From Streptomyces paludis (lineage in GTDB: Bacteria; Actinomycetota; Actinomycetes; Streptomycetales; Streptomycetaceae), in NCBI RefSeq assembly GCF_003344965.1, contig NZ_CP031194.1:5642001-5706000 (forward strand): 64,000 nt of DNA, read 5' to 3'. Positions 45,218 through 53,525 of the stretch are shown here, in pieces. A model generated the notes under the pieces. That model was given only the letters and a program-made list of their open reading frames with translations, made no database searches and was not told the origin of the DNA. The number at the start of each line of letters is the position of its first letter. Within the stretch, counting starts at the first letter, position 1. The position numbers and the translations under genes are program-made.

Positions 45218-46228
45218 GTGATACTCCCGGGCCCGTCCGCCAAGGACACCAGCACTCCAGCCGCCCGCCCCGCCGCCCCTGACCCCGGTCCCGGCCCCGG
45301 TTCCGCCCCGGGCCCCGGGCGCGGATCCGCCCGTACGGCCGGGCTCGTGGCCGGGGGCGCGCTCGTCGCGCTCCTCGTCGCGCTGTTCGGCGCGGGCGTC
45401 GCCGCCCGGGGCACCGGCGAGCTGCGCATCCCCGCCGCCGGTGCCACGACCGCGCTGCGCACCGTCGTCTTCGCCGCCCTCGCGCTGCACCTTGGCGAGC
45501 TGGCCGGGGTCCGGCTGGCCCGCACCGGTCCGGTGCCCCGGAGTCTCGCCTCCGCCGCCGCGCTGACCGGCGCGGCGGGCGCCGCCGGACAGATCGTGCT
45601 GCTGGCCGGCGTCAGCGGCCTCGACATCACCGATGTCTACGGCACGGTCGAGGGCCGGCTCCTCCTCGTCATGGCCAACGGCTTCCTGCTGGCCGCCGGA
45701 TGCGTGGCGCTGCGCCGCCCCGGCCTCGCCGTGCTCCCGCTGGCGGTGGTGATCGGCGCCGAGGCCCTGCGCGCGCACCCCGAGCCGTACACCCCCATGC
45801 TGGGCGCCGCGCTCACCGTCGTCCATCTCAGCGCCGCCGCCCTGTGGTGCGGCGGGCTGCTCCATGTGCTGGGCACGATGTGGCTCCGGCGCGCCGACCC
45901 GGCCGGCGCCCGCGCGGTGCTCGCGCGCTACGCCCGGCTCGCCGGCTGGCTCCTCGCCGCGCTGGTCACCACCGGTACGGTCTCCACCCTGCGCAGGCTG
46001 CCCGTGGACGTCGTCCTCACGACGGCGTACGGCCGCGTGCTCATCGCCAAGCTCCTGCTGGTCGCGCTGGCCGCCGGTCTCGCCCTCGCGGCGCGCGGCC
46101 GGCTCCGGGCGGCCCGTGGTGATGCCACCGCACCCGCCCACGCAGAGCTGGCCGTACTGGCCCTTGTTCTGCTGCTCTCCGCGATCCTGACGGTGGTCCC
46201 CGACCCGCACTGGCTCAGCGTCCGGTGA
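45218..46228 (+). CDS. copD: CopD-family copper transport membrane protein
   Basis: A 336-residue polytopic membrane protein. After a Pro/Gly-rich cytoplasmic start there are about eight hydrophobic segments, and the C-terminal half matches the CopD/PF05425 domain (VHLSAAALWCGGLLHVLGTMWLRR, and TAYGRVLIAKLLLVALA). CopD proteins move copper across the membrane in concert with CopC or PCuAC-type carriers. GTG 45218 has GGAGGA seven bases upstream, preferable to the TTG at 45203. Its last 14 bp overlap the 3' end of the opposing ABC ATPase gene, and there is no terminator between them. Confidence 0.8.
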   Translation: MILPGPSAKDTSTPAARPAAPDPGPGPGSAPGPGRGSARTAGLVAGGALVALLVALFGAGVAARGTGELRIPAAGATTALRTVVFAALALHLGELAGVRLARTGPVPRSLASAAALTGAAGAAGQIVLLAGVSGLDITDVYGTVEGRLLLVMANGFLLAAGCVALRRPGLAVLPLAVVIGAEALRAHPEPYTPMLGAALTVVHLSAAALWCGGLLHVLGTMWLRRADPAGARAVLARYARLAGWLLAALVTTGTVSTLRRLPVDVVLTTAYGRVLIAKLLLVALAAGLALAARGRLRAARGDATAPAHAELAVLALVLLLSAILTVVPDPHWLSVR

Positions 46229-47000
46229 GGTCGAGGGGCCGCGCCGCGTACGTGATGCGGATGACGCCGTCGGGATGGCGGTCCGTGGTGGCGCGTACGC
46301 CGAAGACCTCGCGCAGGACGTCGGGGGTGAGGACGTCGAGGACCGGTCCCGCCGCGATCACGGTGCCCTCGCTGAGGACCACGAGGTGGTCGCAGAGCCG
46401 CGCGGCCAGGTCGAGGTCGTGCAGCACCGCGAGCGTGGTGGTGCCGGTGGCGCGGATCAGGTCCAGCAGCTCGAAGCGGGCCCGGATGTCGAGATGGTTG
46501 GTGAGTTCGTCCAGGACCAGCAGCTGAGGGCGCTGCGCGAGCGCGCGGGCGAGCAGGACGCGCTGGCGCTCGCCGCCGGAGAGGGAGGCGTAGTCCCGGC
46601 CGGCCAGGGCACGCACCCCGCAGCGGTCGATCGCGTCGTCGACGGCCCGGCGGTCGTCGGCCCCGTCCCGGCCGAGGAGGCCGTGGTACGGGGTACGCCC
46701 CAGCGCGACGATCTCGGCGACGGACAGACCGGTGGGGTTGCCGCCGGAGTCCTGGAGGACGGCGGCCGTACGGCGGGCGGCGGTACGGGCGGAGAGCGTC
46801 CACACATCGTCGTCACCGACCCGGACCACCCCGGCGGCCGGGCGCAGCGAGCGGTACACGGCGCGCAGCAGGGTGGATTTGCCGCTGCCGTTGGGGCCGA
46901 CGAGTCCGACGATGTCGCCCTTGTGGGCTTCGAGGCTCACGTCGCGCAGGATCGGTTGGCGGTCCAGGGTGATGTGCAGCCGGTCCACGGTCAGTTTCAT
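46215..47000 (-). CDS. Siderophore/haem/cobalamin-type ABC importer, ATP-binding protein
   Basis: A 261-residue FecE/BtuD-like ATPase. Walker A GPNGSGKS, a long Q-loop region with AVLQDSGGNPTGLSVAEIVALGR, signature LSGGERQRVLLARAL, Walker B LLVLDELTNHLD and switch His in VLHDLDLAARL. The ATG overlaps the permease stop (ATGA). It is last of three importer genes, and its 3' end overlaps copD on the other strand. Confidence 0.9.
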   Translation of the reverse strand: MKLTVDRLHITLDRQPILRDVSLEAHKGDIVGLVGPNGSGKSTLLRAVYRSLRPAAGVVRVGDDDVWTLSARTAARRTAAVLQDSGGNPTGLSVAEIVALGRTPYHGLLGRDGADDRRAVDDAIDRCGVRALAGRDYASLSGGERQRVLLARALAQRPQLLVLDELTNHLDIRARFELLDLIRATGTTTLAVLHDLDLAARLCDHLVVLSEGTVIAAGPVLDVLTPDVLREVFGVRATTDRHPDGVIRITYAARPLDLTGR

Positions 47001-48025
47001 GTGGCGTCCAGCCCCTTGTTGCGGCGCAGCAGCCAGATGAAGAACGGCGCGCCGAGGAGAGCGGTGAGAATGCCCAGCGGCAGTTCGTTGGGGCGGTCGA
47101 GGGTACGGGAGAGCAGATCGACGAGGACGAGGTAGACCGCGCCCAGCAGGGCGGTCAGCGGGAGGAGCCGGCGGTGGTCGGCGCCGATGGTGAGACGGAC
47201 GAGATGAGGGATCATCAGTCCGACGAATCCGACCCCGCCCGCGACCGCGATCGTCGTACCGGTGAGGAGCGAGGAGAGCACCAGCAGGACGGCCCGCAGC
47301 CGCCCGACGTCCACACCGAGCGCGGTGGCCGACTCGTCGCCCGCCAGCAGGACGTTGAGCCGACGGCCGAAGAGGCTCAGGACGATGGTCGTGATGATGA
47401 CCACCGCGCTGACGGTGGGCAGCTGGCTCCACTGGGCGCCGGCGACACTGCCCAGCATCCAGAACATGACCGTACGCAACTCGTTGGGTGTGGCCTGGAG
47501 TTGCAGGAAGCTCGTCGCGGACAGGAAGACATAGCCGATCGCGACCCCGGCCAGGACCAGCCGCGTGGGTGCCATCCGGCCGCCCCGCCGGCCGAGGACG
47601 AAGACCAGCGCACCGGCCGCCAGGGCGCCCAGGAACGCCGCCGCCGACACCCCGAGCCCGCCGAGCGTGGCGCCCGAGGCCAGCACGATGACGATGACGG
47701 CACCGAGCGAGGCACCGGAGGAGAAGCCCAGGACGGTGGGGTCGGCCAGCGGGTTGGACACCACGGCCTGGAGCACCGCGCCGGAGACCGCCAGACCCGC
47801 GCCGACCAGGGCGGCGAGCACCACCCGGGGCGCCCGGAAGCTCCACACGATCTGGTCCAGCGCCGGATCGGCGGTCGCCCCGCGACCGCTCGCATGGTGC
47901 AGGACGATCCGCCACACCTCGCCCACCGGGACGGTGACGGCGCCGATGCTGACCGACACCACCATGGTGACGATCAGCACGGCGAAGAGCCCGAGCAGGG
48001 CGAACGGGAGCCCCAGCCGCGTCAG
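46997..48025 (-). CDS. FecCD-family ABC importer permease, apparent CTG start
   Basis: A 342-residue permease with about ten membrane segments and family motifs ALVGAGLAVSGAVLQAVVSNPLADP, LGFSSGASLGA and GGVGFVGLMIPHLVR. No ATG, GTG or TTG occurs in frame between the end of the upstream gene and the middle of the first membrane segment. A CTG at 48025 overlaps the binding-protein stop codon as CTGA, mimicking the ATGA junctions elsewhere, and gives the normal family length. The nearest conventional start, GTG 48139, would add 38 hydrophilic residues read from inside the upstream gene. Confidence 0.85.
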   Translation of the reverse strand: MTRLGLPFALLGLFAVLIVTMVVSVSIGAVTVPVGEVWRIVLHHASGRGATADPALDQIVWSFRAPRVVLAALVGAGLAVSGAVLQAVVSNPLADPTVLGFSSGASLGAVIVIVLASGATLGGLGVSAAAFLGALAAGALVFVLGRRGGRMAPTRLVLAGVAIGYVFLSATSFLQLQATPNELRTVMFWMLGSVAGAQWSQLPTVSAVVIITTIVLSLFGRRLNVLLAGDESATALGVDVGRLRAVLLVLSSLLTGTTIAVAGGVGFVGLMIPHLVRLTIGADHRRLLPLTALLGAVYLVLVDLLSRTLDRPNELPLGILTALLGAPFFIWLLRRNKGLDAT

Positions 48026-49089
48026 AACGCGTCGGGGTGCAGCATCCTGGCCACCCGGTCGACCGCCAGATCGTTGCTCGGGCCCAGGTACATCGAGTCG
48101 GACAGCACCGTGTACGTGTTGTTCTTGGCGGCCGGCCACTGGGGGAACTCCTTGAGCAGTTTCTTGGCGTACCCGGTCGGGTCGTCCGCGTTGTAGCTGA
48201 TGACGACGAGAGCGTCGACGTCGGTGGCGGCCACCTTCTCCTTGCTCAGGTCTGCGAAGGTGGTCCTGGCGGCCGACTCGAAGGCGTTGGCGCCACCGGC
48301 CTTGGCGAGGATGTCGTTGAAGATGCCGCGGGAGACCACCGAGCTGAAGTCGTTGCCGCCCATCGACATGTTGGCGAAGAGCACCATCACCCTGGGCTTC
48401 TGCTCGCCCTTCACCTTCGCGGACACCGCCGCGATCGACTTCTCGGAGTCGGCGATCAGCTTCTCGGCACGGTCGCGGACGTTGAAGACCTTGCCCATGT
48501 CCCGCAGCAGCTTGTAGCTGTCGGAGACGGTCATCTTGGACGGGTCGTCCGCGCAGCCCTGCGGGGAGACGTAGCTGTTCGCGCGCACGGCCTTGAGCTG
48601 GTCCCGGGTGGCGAAGCCGTTCTTCGCCTCGAAACCGTAGGTCGTGACGGACAGGACGAGGTCCGGACGCAGGCCGAGCATGGCCTCGCGGGGGATGTCG
48701 TACGCCTCGTTGAGCTTGACGCCACCGGTGGGCAGCGCCCCGATGGCCTTGGCGCGGCCGGCGACCTCGGACATCCCGTAGGTCTGCTGGTTGGAGACGA
48801 TACGGTCACCGAGCCCCAGCGCGAGCAGTGTGGAGACCTCCGCGACGGAGGCGCCGTTCATGACGACCACTCTGCTGGGGGCCTCGGTGAAGGTCTCGGA
48901 CCGTCCGCAGTTCTCGATGGTGACCGGGTAGCCGGACGCCGTGGCGGACGTTGAACTGGACGCGGGTGCCTTGCCGTTCGCCGCCGGATCGGCTTCCGTC
49001 TCCGTCCCCGCCGAGGCCCCGGCACATCCCGCCGTGGCCAGACACAGTGCCCCGGCCAGGGCGATGGCGACGGGCCGCTTCTTGGCCAT
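48022..49089 (-). CDS. ABC importer substrate-binding lipoprotein, BtuF/FepB type
   Basis: A 355-residue lipoprotein: signal with lipobox TAGC (Cys22), Ser/Ala tether, then a two-lobe periplasmic-binding fold of the iron-siderophore/cobalamin class. Marks are PSRVVVMNGASVAEVSTLLALGLGDRIVS and DLVLSVTTYGF. AAGGAG lies five bases before ATG 49089. It is first of the importer genes and lies 92 bp behind the ECF sigma gene. No iron-regulator (DmdR/DtxR) box or B12 riboswitch is visible, so a copper-related or other ligand is possible. Confidence 0.88.
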   Translation of the reverse strand: MAKKRPVAIALAGALCLATAGCAGASAGTETEADPAANGKAPASSSTSATASGYPVTIENCGRSETFTEAPSRVVVMNGASVAEVSTLLALGLGDRIVSNQQTYGMSEVAGRAKAIGALPTGGVKLNEAYDIPREAMLGLRPDLVLSVTTYGFEAKNGFATRDQLKAVRANSYVSPQGCADDPSKMTVSDSYKLLRDMGKVFNVRDRAEKLIADSEKSIAAVSAKVKGEQKPRVMVLFANMSMGGNDFSSVVSRGIFNDILAKAGGANAFESAARTTFADLSKEKVAATDVDALVVISYNADDPTGYAKKLLKEFPQWPAAKNNTYTVLSDSMYLGPSNDLAVDRVARMLHPDAF

Positions 49090-49181
49090 ACGGACTCCTT
49101 GGTGCGTGGTGGAAGAGGTTCGGTCCAGTAGTCGGGGCGCGGCGCGTCCGAGTTCCACGGAATCGGCCACGACTTCACCGC

Positions 49182-49775
49182 TCACGCGGCCGGCGCGTCC
49201 GCCTCGGAGAGCAGCCCGAGCAGGGCGCCCCGGGCCCGGGCCACGCGGGAGCGGACCGTACCGATGGGGCAGCCGCCGATCTCGGCCGCCTCCTCGTAGG
49301 TCAGCCCCAGCATCTGGGTGCGGACGAACGCCTCGCGCCGGTCGGCCGGCAGTGTCTCCAGCAGATCGAGCAGCGCGATGCCGTCGTCGAAGCCCGGCCC
49401 GCCGCACGGCTGCGCCCGCTCGACCGCCAACTGCCAGTCCGGGGTGTCGCTGGGCATCGGCCGGGTGGCGGCGTACCGGAAGCTGTCGATCACCGCGCGG
49501 CGCGCGATGGACATCAGCCAGGTCCGGGCCGAGGAGCGCCCCTCGAAGCGGTGCAGACTGCCGAGCGCCCGCAGAAACGTCTCCTGGGCCAGATCGTCGG
49601 CGGCCTGGGGATCGGCGGAGAGATGGGTGACGTAGCGGAGTACGTCGCGGTGGAGGGCGCGGACGAAGTGCTCGACGGCGTCCGGGTCACCACCGCCGGC
49701 GGCCAGCGCCCAGGCGGTCGCCGACTCGTCGGCCGACTTCAGGTCGTCACGCGAGAGAGGCAGGGTGGAAATCAT
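49182..49775 (-). CDS. ECF RNA polymerase sigma factor
   Basis: A 197-residue extracytoplasmic-function sigma factor. Region 2 has DDLAQETFLRALGSLHRFEGRSSARTWL and IARRAVIDSFRY. Region 4 has LPADRREAFVRTQMLGLTYEEAAEIGGCPIGTVRSRVARAR. Start ATG 49775 (or GTG 49778) has AAGGACG upstream. No anti-sigma gene with a zinc-binding motif lies next to it; the Met/His-rich membrane protein directly upstream is the only candidate sensor. It lies between copper-handling genes and an importer and probably directs one of them. Confidence 0.9.
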   Translation of the reverse strand: MISTLPLSRDDLKSADESATAWALAAGGGDPDAVEHFVRALHRDVLRYVTHLSADPQAADDLAQETFLRALGSLHRFEGRSSARTWLMSIARRAVIDSFRYAATRPMPSDTPDWQLAVERAQPCGGPGFDDGIALLDLLETLPADRREAFVRTQMLGLTYEEAAEIGGCPIGTVRSRVARARGALLGLLSEADAPAA

Positions 49776-49805
49776 CACAAAGCGTCCTTCTCCGGCTGTC
49801 CGGGA

Positions 49806-49843
49806 ACCGGACCCGCGACACGCGCGGCAGCGCGGCGGGTCCG
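49806..49843. promoter_or_regulatory. Nested hairpin in the ECF sigma leader
   Basis: CCGGACCCGC (49806-49815) pairs with GCGGGTCCGG (49834-49843), and the 18-nt interior itself contains GCGCGGCAGCGCG. It lies about 30 bp upstream of the sigma gene, in its probable 5' leader. Confidence 0.5.
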
Positions 49844-49872
49844 GTCGATGAGGTGCGGCCGTACGGGAGGGA

Positions 49873-49887
49873 GGTACGACCGGTACC
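49873..49887. promoter_or_regulatory. 15-bp interrupted palindrome upstream of the ECF gene
   Basis: GGTAC-N5-GTACC, about 100 bp upstream of the sigma start and partly overlapping the terminator stem. It could be an operator; no regulator is assigned. Confidence 0.35.
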
Positions 49888-49914
49888 CGAAGCGCGCGGC
49901 AGAGGCGCTTCGGG
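49886..49914 (-). terminator. Terminator of the Met/His-rich membrane protein gene
   Basis: CCCGAAGCGC (49886-49895) pairs with GCGCTTCGGG (49905-49914), a perfect 10-bp stem. A second small stem (49921-49927 with 49933-49939) overlaps the stop codon. Together they suggest the sigma gene has a separate promoter. Confidence 0.6.
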
Positions 49915-49927
49915 GGAACGGCTGCCG

Positions 49928-50590
49928 TCAGACGGCAGCGGCTCCCTCCGGAGGCCCCCGGGACGTGATCGCGTGTACGAGGACGAGCAGCCGCGGCGCC
50001 CGGTCGGAGAAGTCGCGGCGCGGGCCCACGCGCGGCCGGTGCGGGGGCGCGGCCAGGGCGAACAGCAGCCGCGACGGCGCGGCCAGCCGCCGGGCCAGGG
50101 CCCGCAGCACACGGAAGACGGCGCGCTCGCCGTACGCGAGCCACACCCCGCACAACAGCGCCGCCAGCAGGTGGGCGGCGAGCATGCCGGAGGACGACAC
50201 ACCGTCCATGTCGTGCCCGGAATGCGCCATGTGAGCCGCGCTCATGTGACCCGCGCTCATGTGGCCCGCGCCCATGTGCCCCATGGCCGCGGCGTCCATG
50301 TGCGGGGAGCCCGCGTCGTGCCCCGCCGGGCCCGCGGCCGACTGCCCCAGCGAGAACGCGGAGTGCAGCGCCCCCTGCGCGACGGCCACCACGGACACGA
50401 TCAGCGGCAGCCGCCGCTCCCGGCCGGCGAGGCACCAGCCGGCCCCGCCCGTCGCCAGCGCCGCGGCGGCCATCGTCCACCACGGCACCGGGGAGCCGGA
50501 CATCATCACATGGCCCAGGGCGGCGAGCAGCACACAGACGGCCGCGAACAGCGCGGCCCGTACGGTGCGCAGACACCGCCCAGCGGTCAT
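49928..50590 (-). CDS. Met/His-rich membrane protein (DUF5134-like), copper context
   Basis: A 220-residue protein with about four hydrophobic segments. Between segments three and four is a loop with repeated His-Met pairs (AGHMSAGHMSAAHMAHSGHDM), encoded by a 15-bp tandem repeat. Such loops bind Cu(I). The C-terminal part after the last segment is Arg/Pro-rich and probably cytoplasmic. ATG 50590 has GAGG seven bases upstream. It lies between the PCuAC-like and sigma genes and may be a copper sensor, chaperone or the sigma's regulator; this is inference. The DUF name is from memory. Confidence 0.6.
   Translation of the reverse strand: MTAGRCLRTVRAALFAAVCVLLAALGHVMMSGSPVPWWTMAAAALATGGAGWCLAGRERRLPLIVSVVAVAQGALHSAFSLGQSAAGPAGHDAGSPHMDAAAMGHMGAGHMSAGHMSAAHMAHSGHDMDGVSSSGMLAAHLLAALLCGVWLAYGERAVFRVLRALARRLAAPSRLLFALAAPPHRPRVGPRRDFSDRAPRLLVLVHAITSRGPPEGAAAV
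50228..50287. repeat. 15-bp tandem repeat encoding His-Met units
   Basis: Units start with CATGTG at 50228, 50243, 50258 and 50273, each 15 bp. On the coding strand they give GHMSA/GHMGA-type pentapeptides, each with one His-Met pair. Confidence 0.85.
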
Positions 50591-50625
50591 CGCGGGCCTC
50601 ATCCTCGTATCAGGAACGTGAGTTT

Positions 50626-50643
50626 CGTCCCGGCGGCGGGACG
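50626..50643 (-). terminator. Small stem-loop after the PCuAC-like gene
   Basis: CGTCCCG (50626-50632) and CGGGACG (50637-50643), 7-bp stem with a 4-nt loop, in the 56-bp gap before the Met/His-rich gene. It may attenuate read-through. Confidence 0.4.
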
Positions 50644-50646
50644 GTG

Positions 50647-51201
50647 TCAATCGGTGCTGGGAGTGACCACGACCGCGACGCTCTTTTGCGGCCCGCCGTG
50701 GCGGAAGTGCAGCGTGAACGGGACGGTGTCGCCGAGCTGCCAGTGGGGTTTCGTCCGGGTCTTCACCATCACGTTGAGGCCGTAGGGGGACATGGTCAGG
50801 CTGCCGCGTCCCGGGACAGTGGCCGTGTCCACCATGGACATGATGGCGCCGCCCTCGCCGTTGTCGCGGTCGGCGCTGAGCATGGCCTCCGCCATCTGAG
50901 GGGAGGTCACGGAGATCAGCTCGTCGTCGGCGTCGCCGGTGTTGGCGATCCGGAAGTAGGCCGAGGTGTACTGGCCGTCGCCGTACGGGAGGAAGATACG
51001 GGCGTTGCTGATCGCGAGCTGCGGACGGCTGCCCGCGGCACCGGAGTTGACCCAGGTCGTGAGGCCCCCGAGGGCCACCACGCAGGCGATCACCGGGGCG
51101 GCCGCGGCGAGCAGGGTGTCGCGCAGACGTCCGCGCGTGGGCCGCCACTCGGTTGCTTCTGCGGTGGCTTCTGCGTCGGTTTCTGTGGTGGGATTCGTCA
51201 T
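50647..51201 (-). CDS. PCuAC-like copper chaperone with Met-only site
   Basis: A 184-residue membrane-anchored protein: cytoplasmic N terminus (1-28), one hydrophobic segment (about 29-48), then a PCuAC (DUF461) beta-sandwich recognisable from GLNVMVKTRTKPHWQLGDTVPFTLHF. Classical members bind Cu(I) with H(M)X10MX21HXM. Here the first His is absent (QMAEAM) and the second is Asn (LNVM), leaving methionines including MSM and LTM. Binding may be weaker or different. The ATG overlaps the ATPase stop codon (ATGA) and also has AGGGGAG upstream, so it is co-expressed with the copper pump. Confidence 0.75.
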   Translation of the reverse strand: MTNPTTETDAEATAEATEWRPTRGRLRDTLLAAAAPVIACVVALGGLTTWVNSGAAGSRPQLAISNARIFLPYGDGQYTSAYFRIANTGDADDELISVTSPQMAEAMLSADRDNGEGGAIMSMVDTATVPGRGSLTMSPYGLNVMVKTRTKPHWQLGDTVPFTLHFRHGGPQKSVAVVVTPSTD

Positions 51202-53525
51202 CGCTCGCTCCCCTTGCGTGATGTACGGGGTGTACGTGACGTACGGGACGGCGCCGGCTGCCAGGCGCGCAGCCGGAGGCTGTTGCCGACGACCAGCAGG
51301 GAGCTGACCGACATCGCGGCGGCCGCGACCATCGGGTTGAGCAGGCCGACGGCGGCCAGCGGCACGGTGACCGCGTTGTAGCCGAAGGCCCAGACGAGGT
51401 TGGCGCGGATCGTGCCCAGGGTGCGCCGGGCGAGCCGGACCGCGTCCGCGACGGCCTCGATGTCGCCGCGTACCAGCGTCACATCGGCGGCCCCGATGGC
51501 CACGTCCGTACCGCTGCCCATCGCGATCCCCAGGTCGGCACCGGCCAGGGCCGCCGCGTCGTTCACCCCGTCCCCGATGACCGCGACCCGGCGGCCCTCG
51601 TCCCGCAGCCGCCGCACCAGCCGGTCCTTGCCCTCCGGGGTGCAGCGCGCGTGGACGTCGGTGATACCGAGTTCGGCGGCGACGGCCAGCGCGGTGGCGT
51701 CGCGGTCGCCGGTCGCCAGAACCGGTTCCACGCCCAGCCGCCGCAGCCGCTCCACGGCCCGGTAGCTGCCGGGCCGCAGGATGTCCCCGACGGCGACGAT
51801 GCCCGCGTCGGCCCCGTCGATCCGTACCAGCACCGGAGTCCGGACGGCGGCCTCGGCATCGGCCAGCGCCCGCGCCAGCGGTGCGGGCAGATCGCTTCCC
51901 GGGGTGCCGATCTCGACCCGGTGGCCCTCGACGACACCGGTGACCCCGAAGCCCGCAGTGGCGTGGAACCTCGTGACCTCCGGCAGCGGCCGGCCGGGCC
52001 GCGCACGCTGCGCGTACGTGGCGATCGCGCGGCCCAGCGGGTGTTCGGAGCCCAGCTCCACCGCTCCGGCCAGCCGCACCACCGTGTCGTGGCCGAGGCC
52101 CCCGGGCACCGGAGTGACCTTGGTGACGGTCATATGCCCCGTGGTCAGCGTCCCGGTCTTGTCCAGGACGATCGTGTCGACATGACGGAGCGTCTCCAGC
52201 GCCCGCGGGCCGCTGACCAGGACACCGAGCTGGGCACCGCGGCCGGTGGCCGCCAGCAGCGCGGTCGGCGTGGCCAGCCCCAGGGCGCACGGGCAGGCGA
52301 CCACCAGGATCGCGACGCAGGCCGTGACCGCCGCCTGCGGATCCGCGCCGGCGCCGAGCCAGAAGCCGAGGACGGTGACGGCCAGGGTCAGCACGACCGG
52401 TACGAAGAAGCCCGCCACCGTGTCGGCCAGCCGCTGCGCCCTGGCCTTGCCGGCCTGGGCCTCGGTGACCAGCCGGGTGATCCGCGCGAGCTGGGTGTCC
52501 GCGCCGATCGCGGTCGCCCGTACCCGCAGCAGACCGCCCACGTTCACGGCGGCGCCGATCACCGCCGTGCCCGGGCCGGCCTCGACGGGCTCGCTCTCCC
52601 CGGTCACCAGGGACAGGTCCAGCGCCGAACTGCCGCTCATCACCGCGCCGTCGGTGGCGACCCGTTCCCCCGGGCGGACGATGAACTCCTGGCCCACCCG
52701 CAACTGCGCGATGGGGATGCGCCGTTCCTTCTTGTTCTCCCGTACGGTCACCTCCTTCGCGGCCAGTTCGGCCAGCGACCGCAGCGCCTCACCGGTGCCG
52801 CGCTTGGCGCGGGCCTCCAGGAAGCGGCCCGTCAGGACGAACAGCGGTACGGCGACGGCCGCTTCCAGATAGACATGCGCGACCTCGCCGCCCGCGGACG
52901 GGAGCAGGGTGAACGGCATCCGCATCCCGGGATCGCCCGCGCCGCCGAGGAAAAGGGCGTACGTGGACCACGCGAAGGAGGCGGCGACACCGAGGGAGAC
53001 CAGGGTGTCCATGGTCGCCGCCGAGTGCCGCAGCCCCCGCAGCGCGCGCCGGTGGAACGGCCAGGCACCCCAGACGGCCACCGGCGAGGCGAGCATGAAG
53101 CACAGCCACTGCCAGTTGCGGAACTGGAGGGCGGGCACCATCGACAGCGCGATCACCGGCACGGAGAGGAGCGCGGTGATCAGCAGCCGGTCGCGCTCCT
53201 CCTTCCTGGCCCGGCCGGCGGCCGTCGTATCCGGATCGGCCGGCCGCCGTACGTCCTCGGCCGGTCCCCGTACGTCCTCCACCGGCTCGGGCGGCGGCGG
53301 GAGTTCGGCCGTGTACCCGGCGCGCTCGACCGCCGCGACCAGATCCTTTGGGGATATGCAGTCGGGGTGGCTCACCCTGGCCCGGCCGGTGGCGAGATTG
53401 ACCGTGGCGCTCACGCCCGCCAGCTTGGCCAGCCGCTTCTCCACCCGGCTGACACACGCCGCGCAGGTCATCCCGCCGACGATCAGATCGGTGGTCGCGA
53501 GAGTCCCCGCCGGGTCCGCCGTCAT
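51198..53525 (-). CDS. copA: Copper-translocating P1B-type ATPase
   Basis: A 775-residue Cu(I) export ATPase. The N-terminal HMA domain has GMTCAAC (Cys21, Cys24). Eight membrane segments include the transport motif CPC (411-413). TGES is in the actuator domain, phosphorylation is at Asp455 in DKTGTLT, and SEHPLGRAI and GDGVNDAAALAGADLGIAMG complete the nucleotide and hinge motifs. The start at 53525 is fixed by the ATGA overlap with the small membrane gene. It pumps copper out of the cytoplasm, perhaps handing it to the PCuAC-like protein encoded next. Confidence 0.95.
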   Translation of the reverse strand: MTADPAGTLATTDLIVGGMTCAACVSRVEKRLAKLAGVSATVNLATGRARVSHPDCISPKDLVAAVERAGYTAELPPPPEPVEDVRGPAEDVRRPADPDTTAAGRARKEERDRLLITALLSVPVIALSMVPALQFRNWQWLCFMLASPVAVWGAWPFHRRALRGLRHSAATMDTLVSLGVAASFAWSTYALFLGGAGDPGMRMPFTLLPSAGGEVAHVYLEAAVAVPLFVLTGRFLEARAKRGTGEALRSLAELAAKEVTVRENKKERRIPIAQLRVGQEFIVRPGERVATDGAVMSGSSALDLSLVTGESEPVEAGPGTAVIGAAVNVGGLLRVRATAIGADTQLARITRLVTEAQAGKARAQRLADTVAGFFVPVVLTLAVTVLGFWLGAGADPQAAVTACVAILVVACPCALGLATPTALLAATGRGAQLGVLVSGPRALETLRHVDTIVLDKTGTLTTGHMTVTKVTPVPGGLGHDTVVRLAGAVELGSEHPLGRAIATYAQRARPGRPLPEVTRFHATAGFGVTGVVEGHRVEIGTPGSDLPAPLARALADAEAAVRTPVLVRIDGADAGIVAVGDILRPGSYRAVERLRRLGVEPVLATGDRDATALAVAAELGITDVHARCTPEGKDRLVRRLRDEGRRVAVIGDGVNDAAALAGADLGIAMGSGTDVAIGAADVTLVRGDIEAVADAVRLARRTLGTIRANLVWAFGYNAVTVPLAAVGLLNPMVAAAAMSVSSLLVVGNSLRLRAWQPAPSRTSRTPRTSRKGSER

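Noticed and set aside
49090..49181. B12 riboswitch or iron-regulator box before the FecCD-type importer.
   Set aside because: The 92-bp gap is too short for a cobalamin riboswitch, and no TTAGGTTAGGCTAACCTAA-like palindrome is present.
49873..49887. CsoR copper-repressor box.
   Set aside because: GGTAC-N5-GTACC is symmetric but lacks the G/C-tract core expected of CsoR sites, and it overlaps a terminator. It is listed only as an unassigned palindrome.
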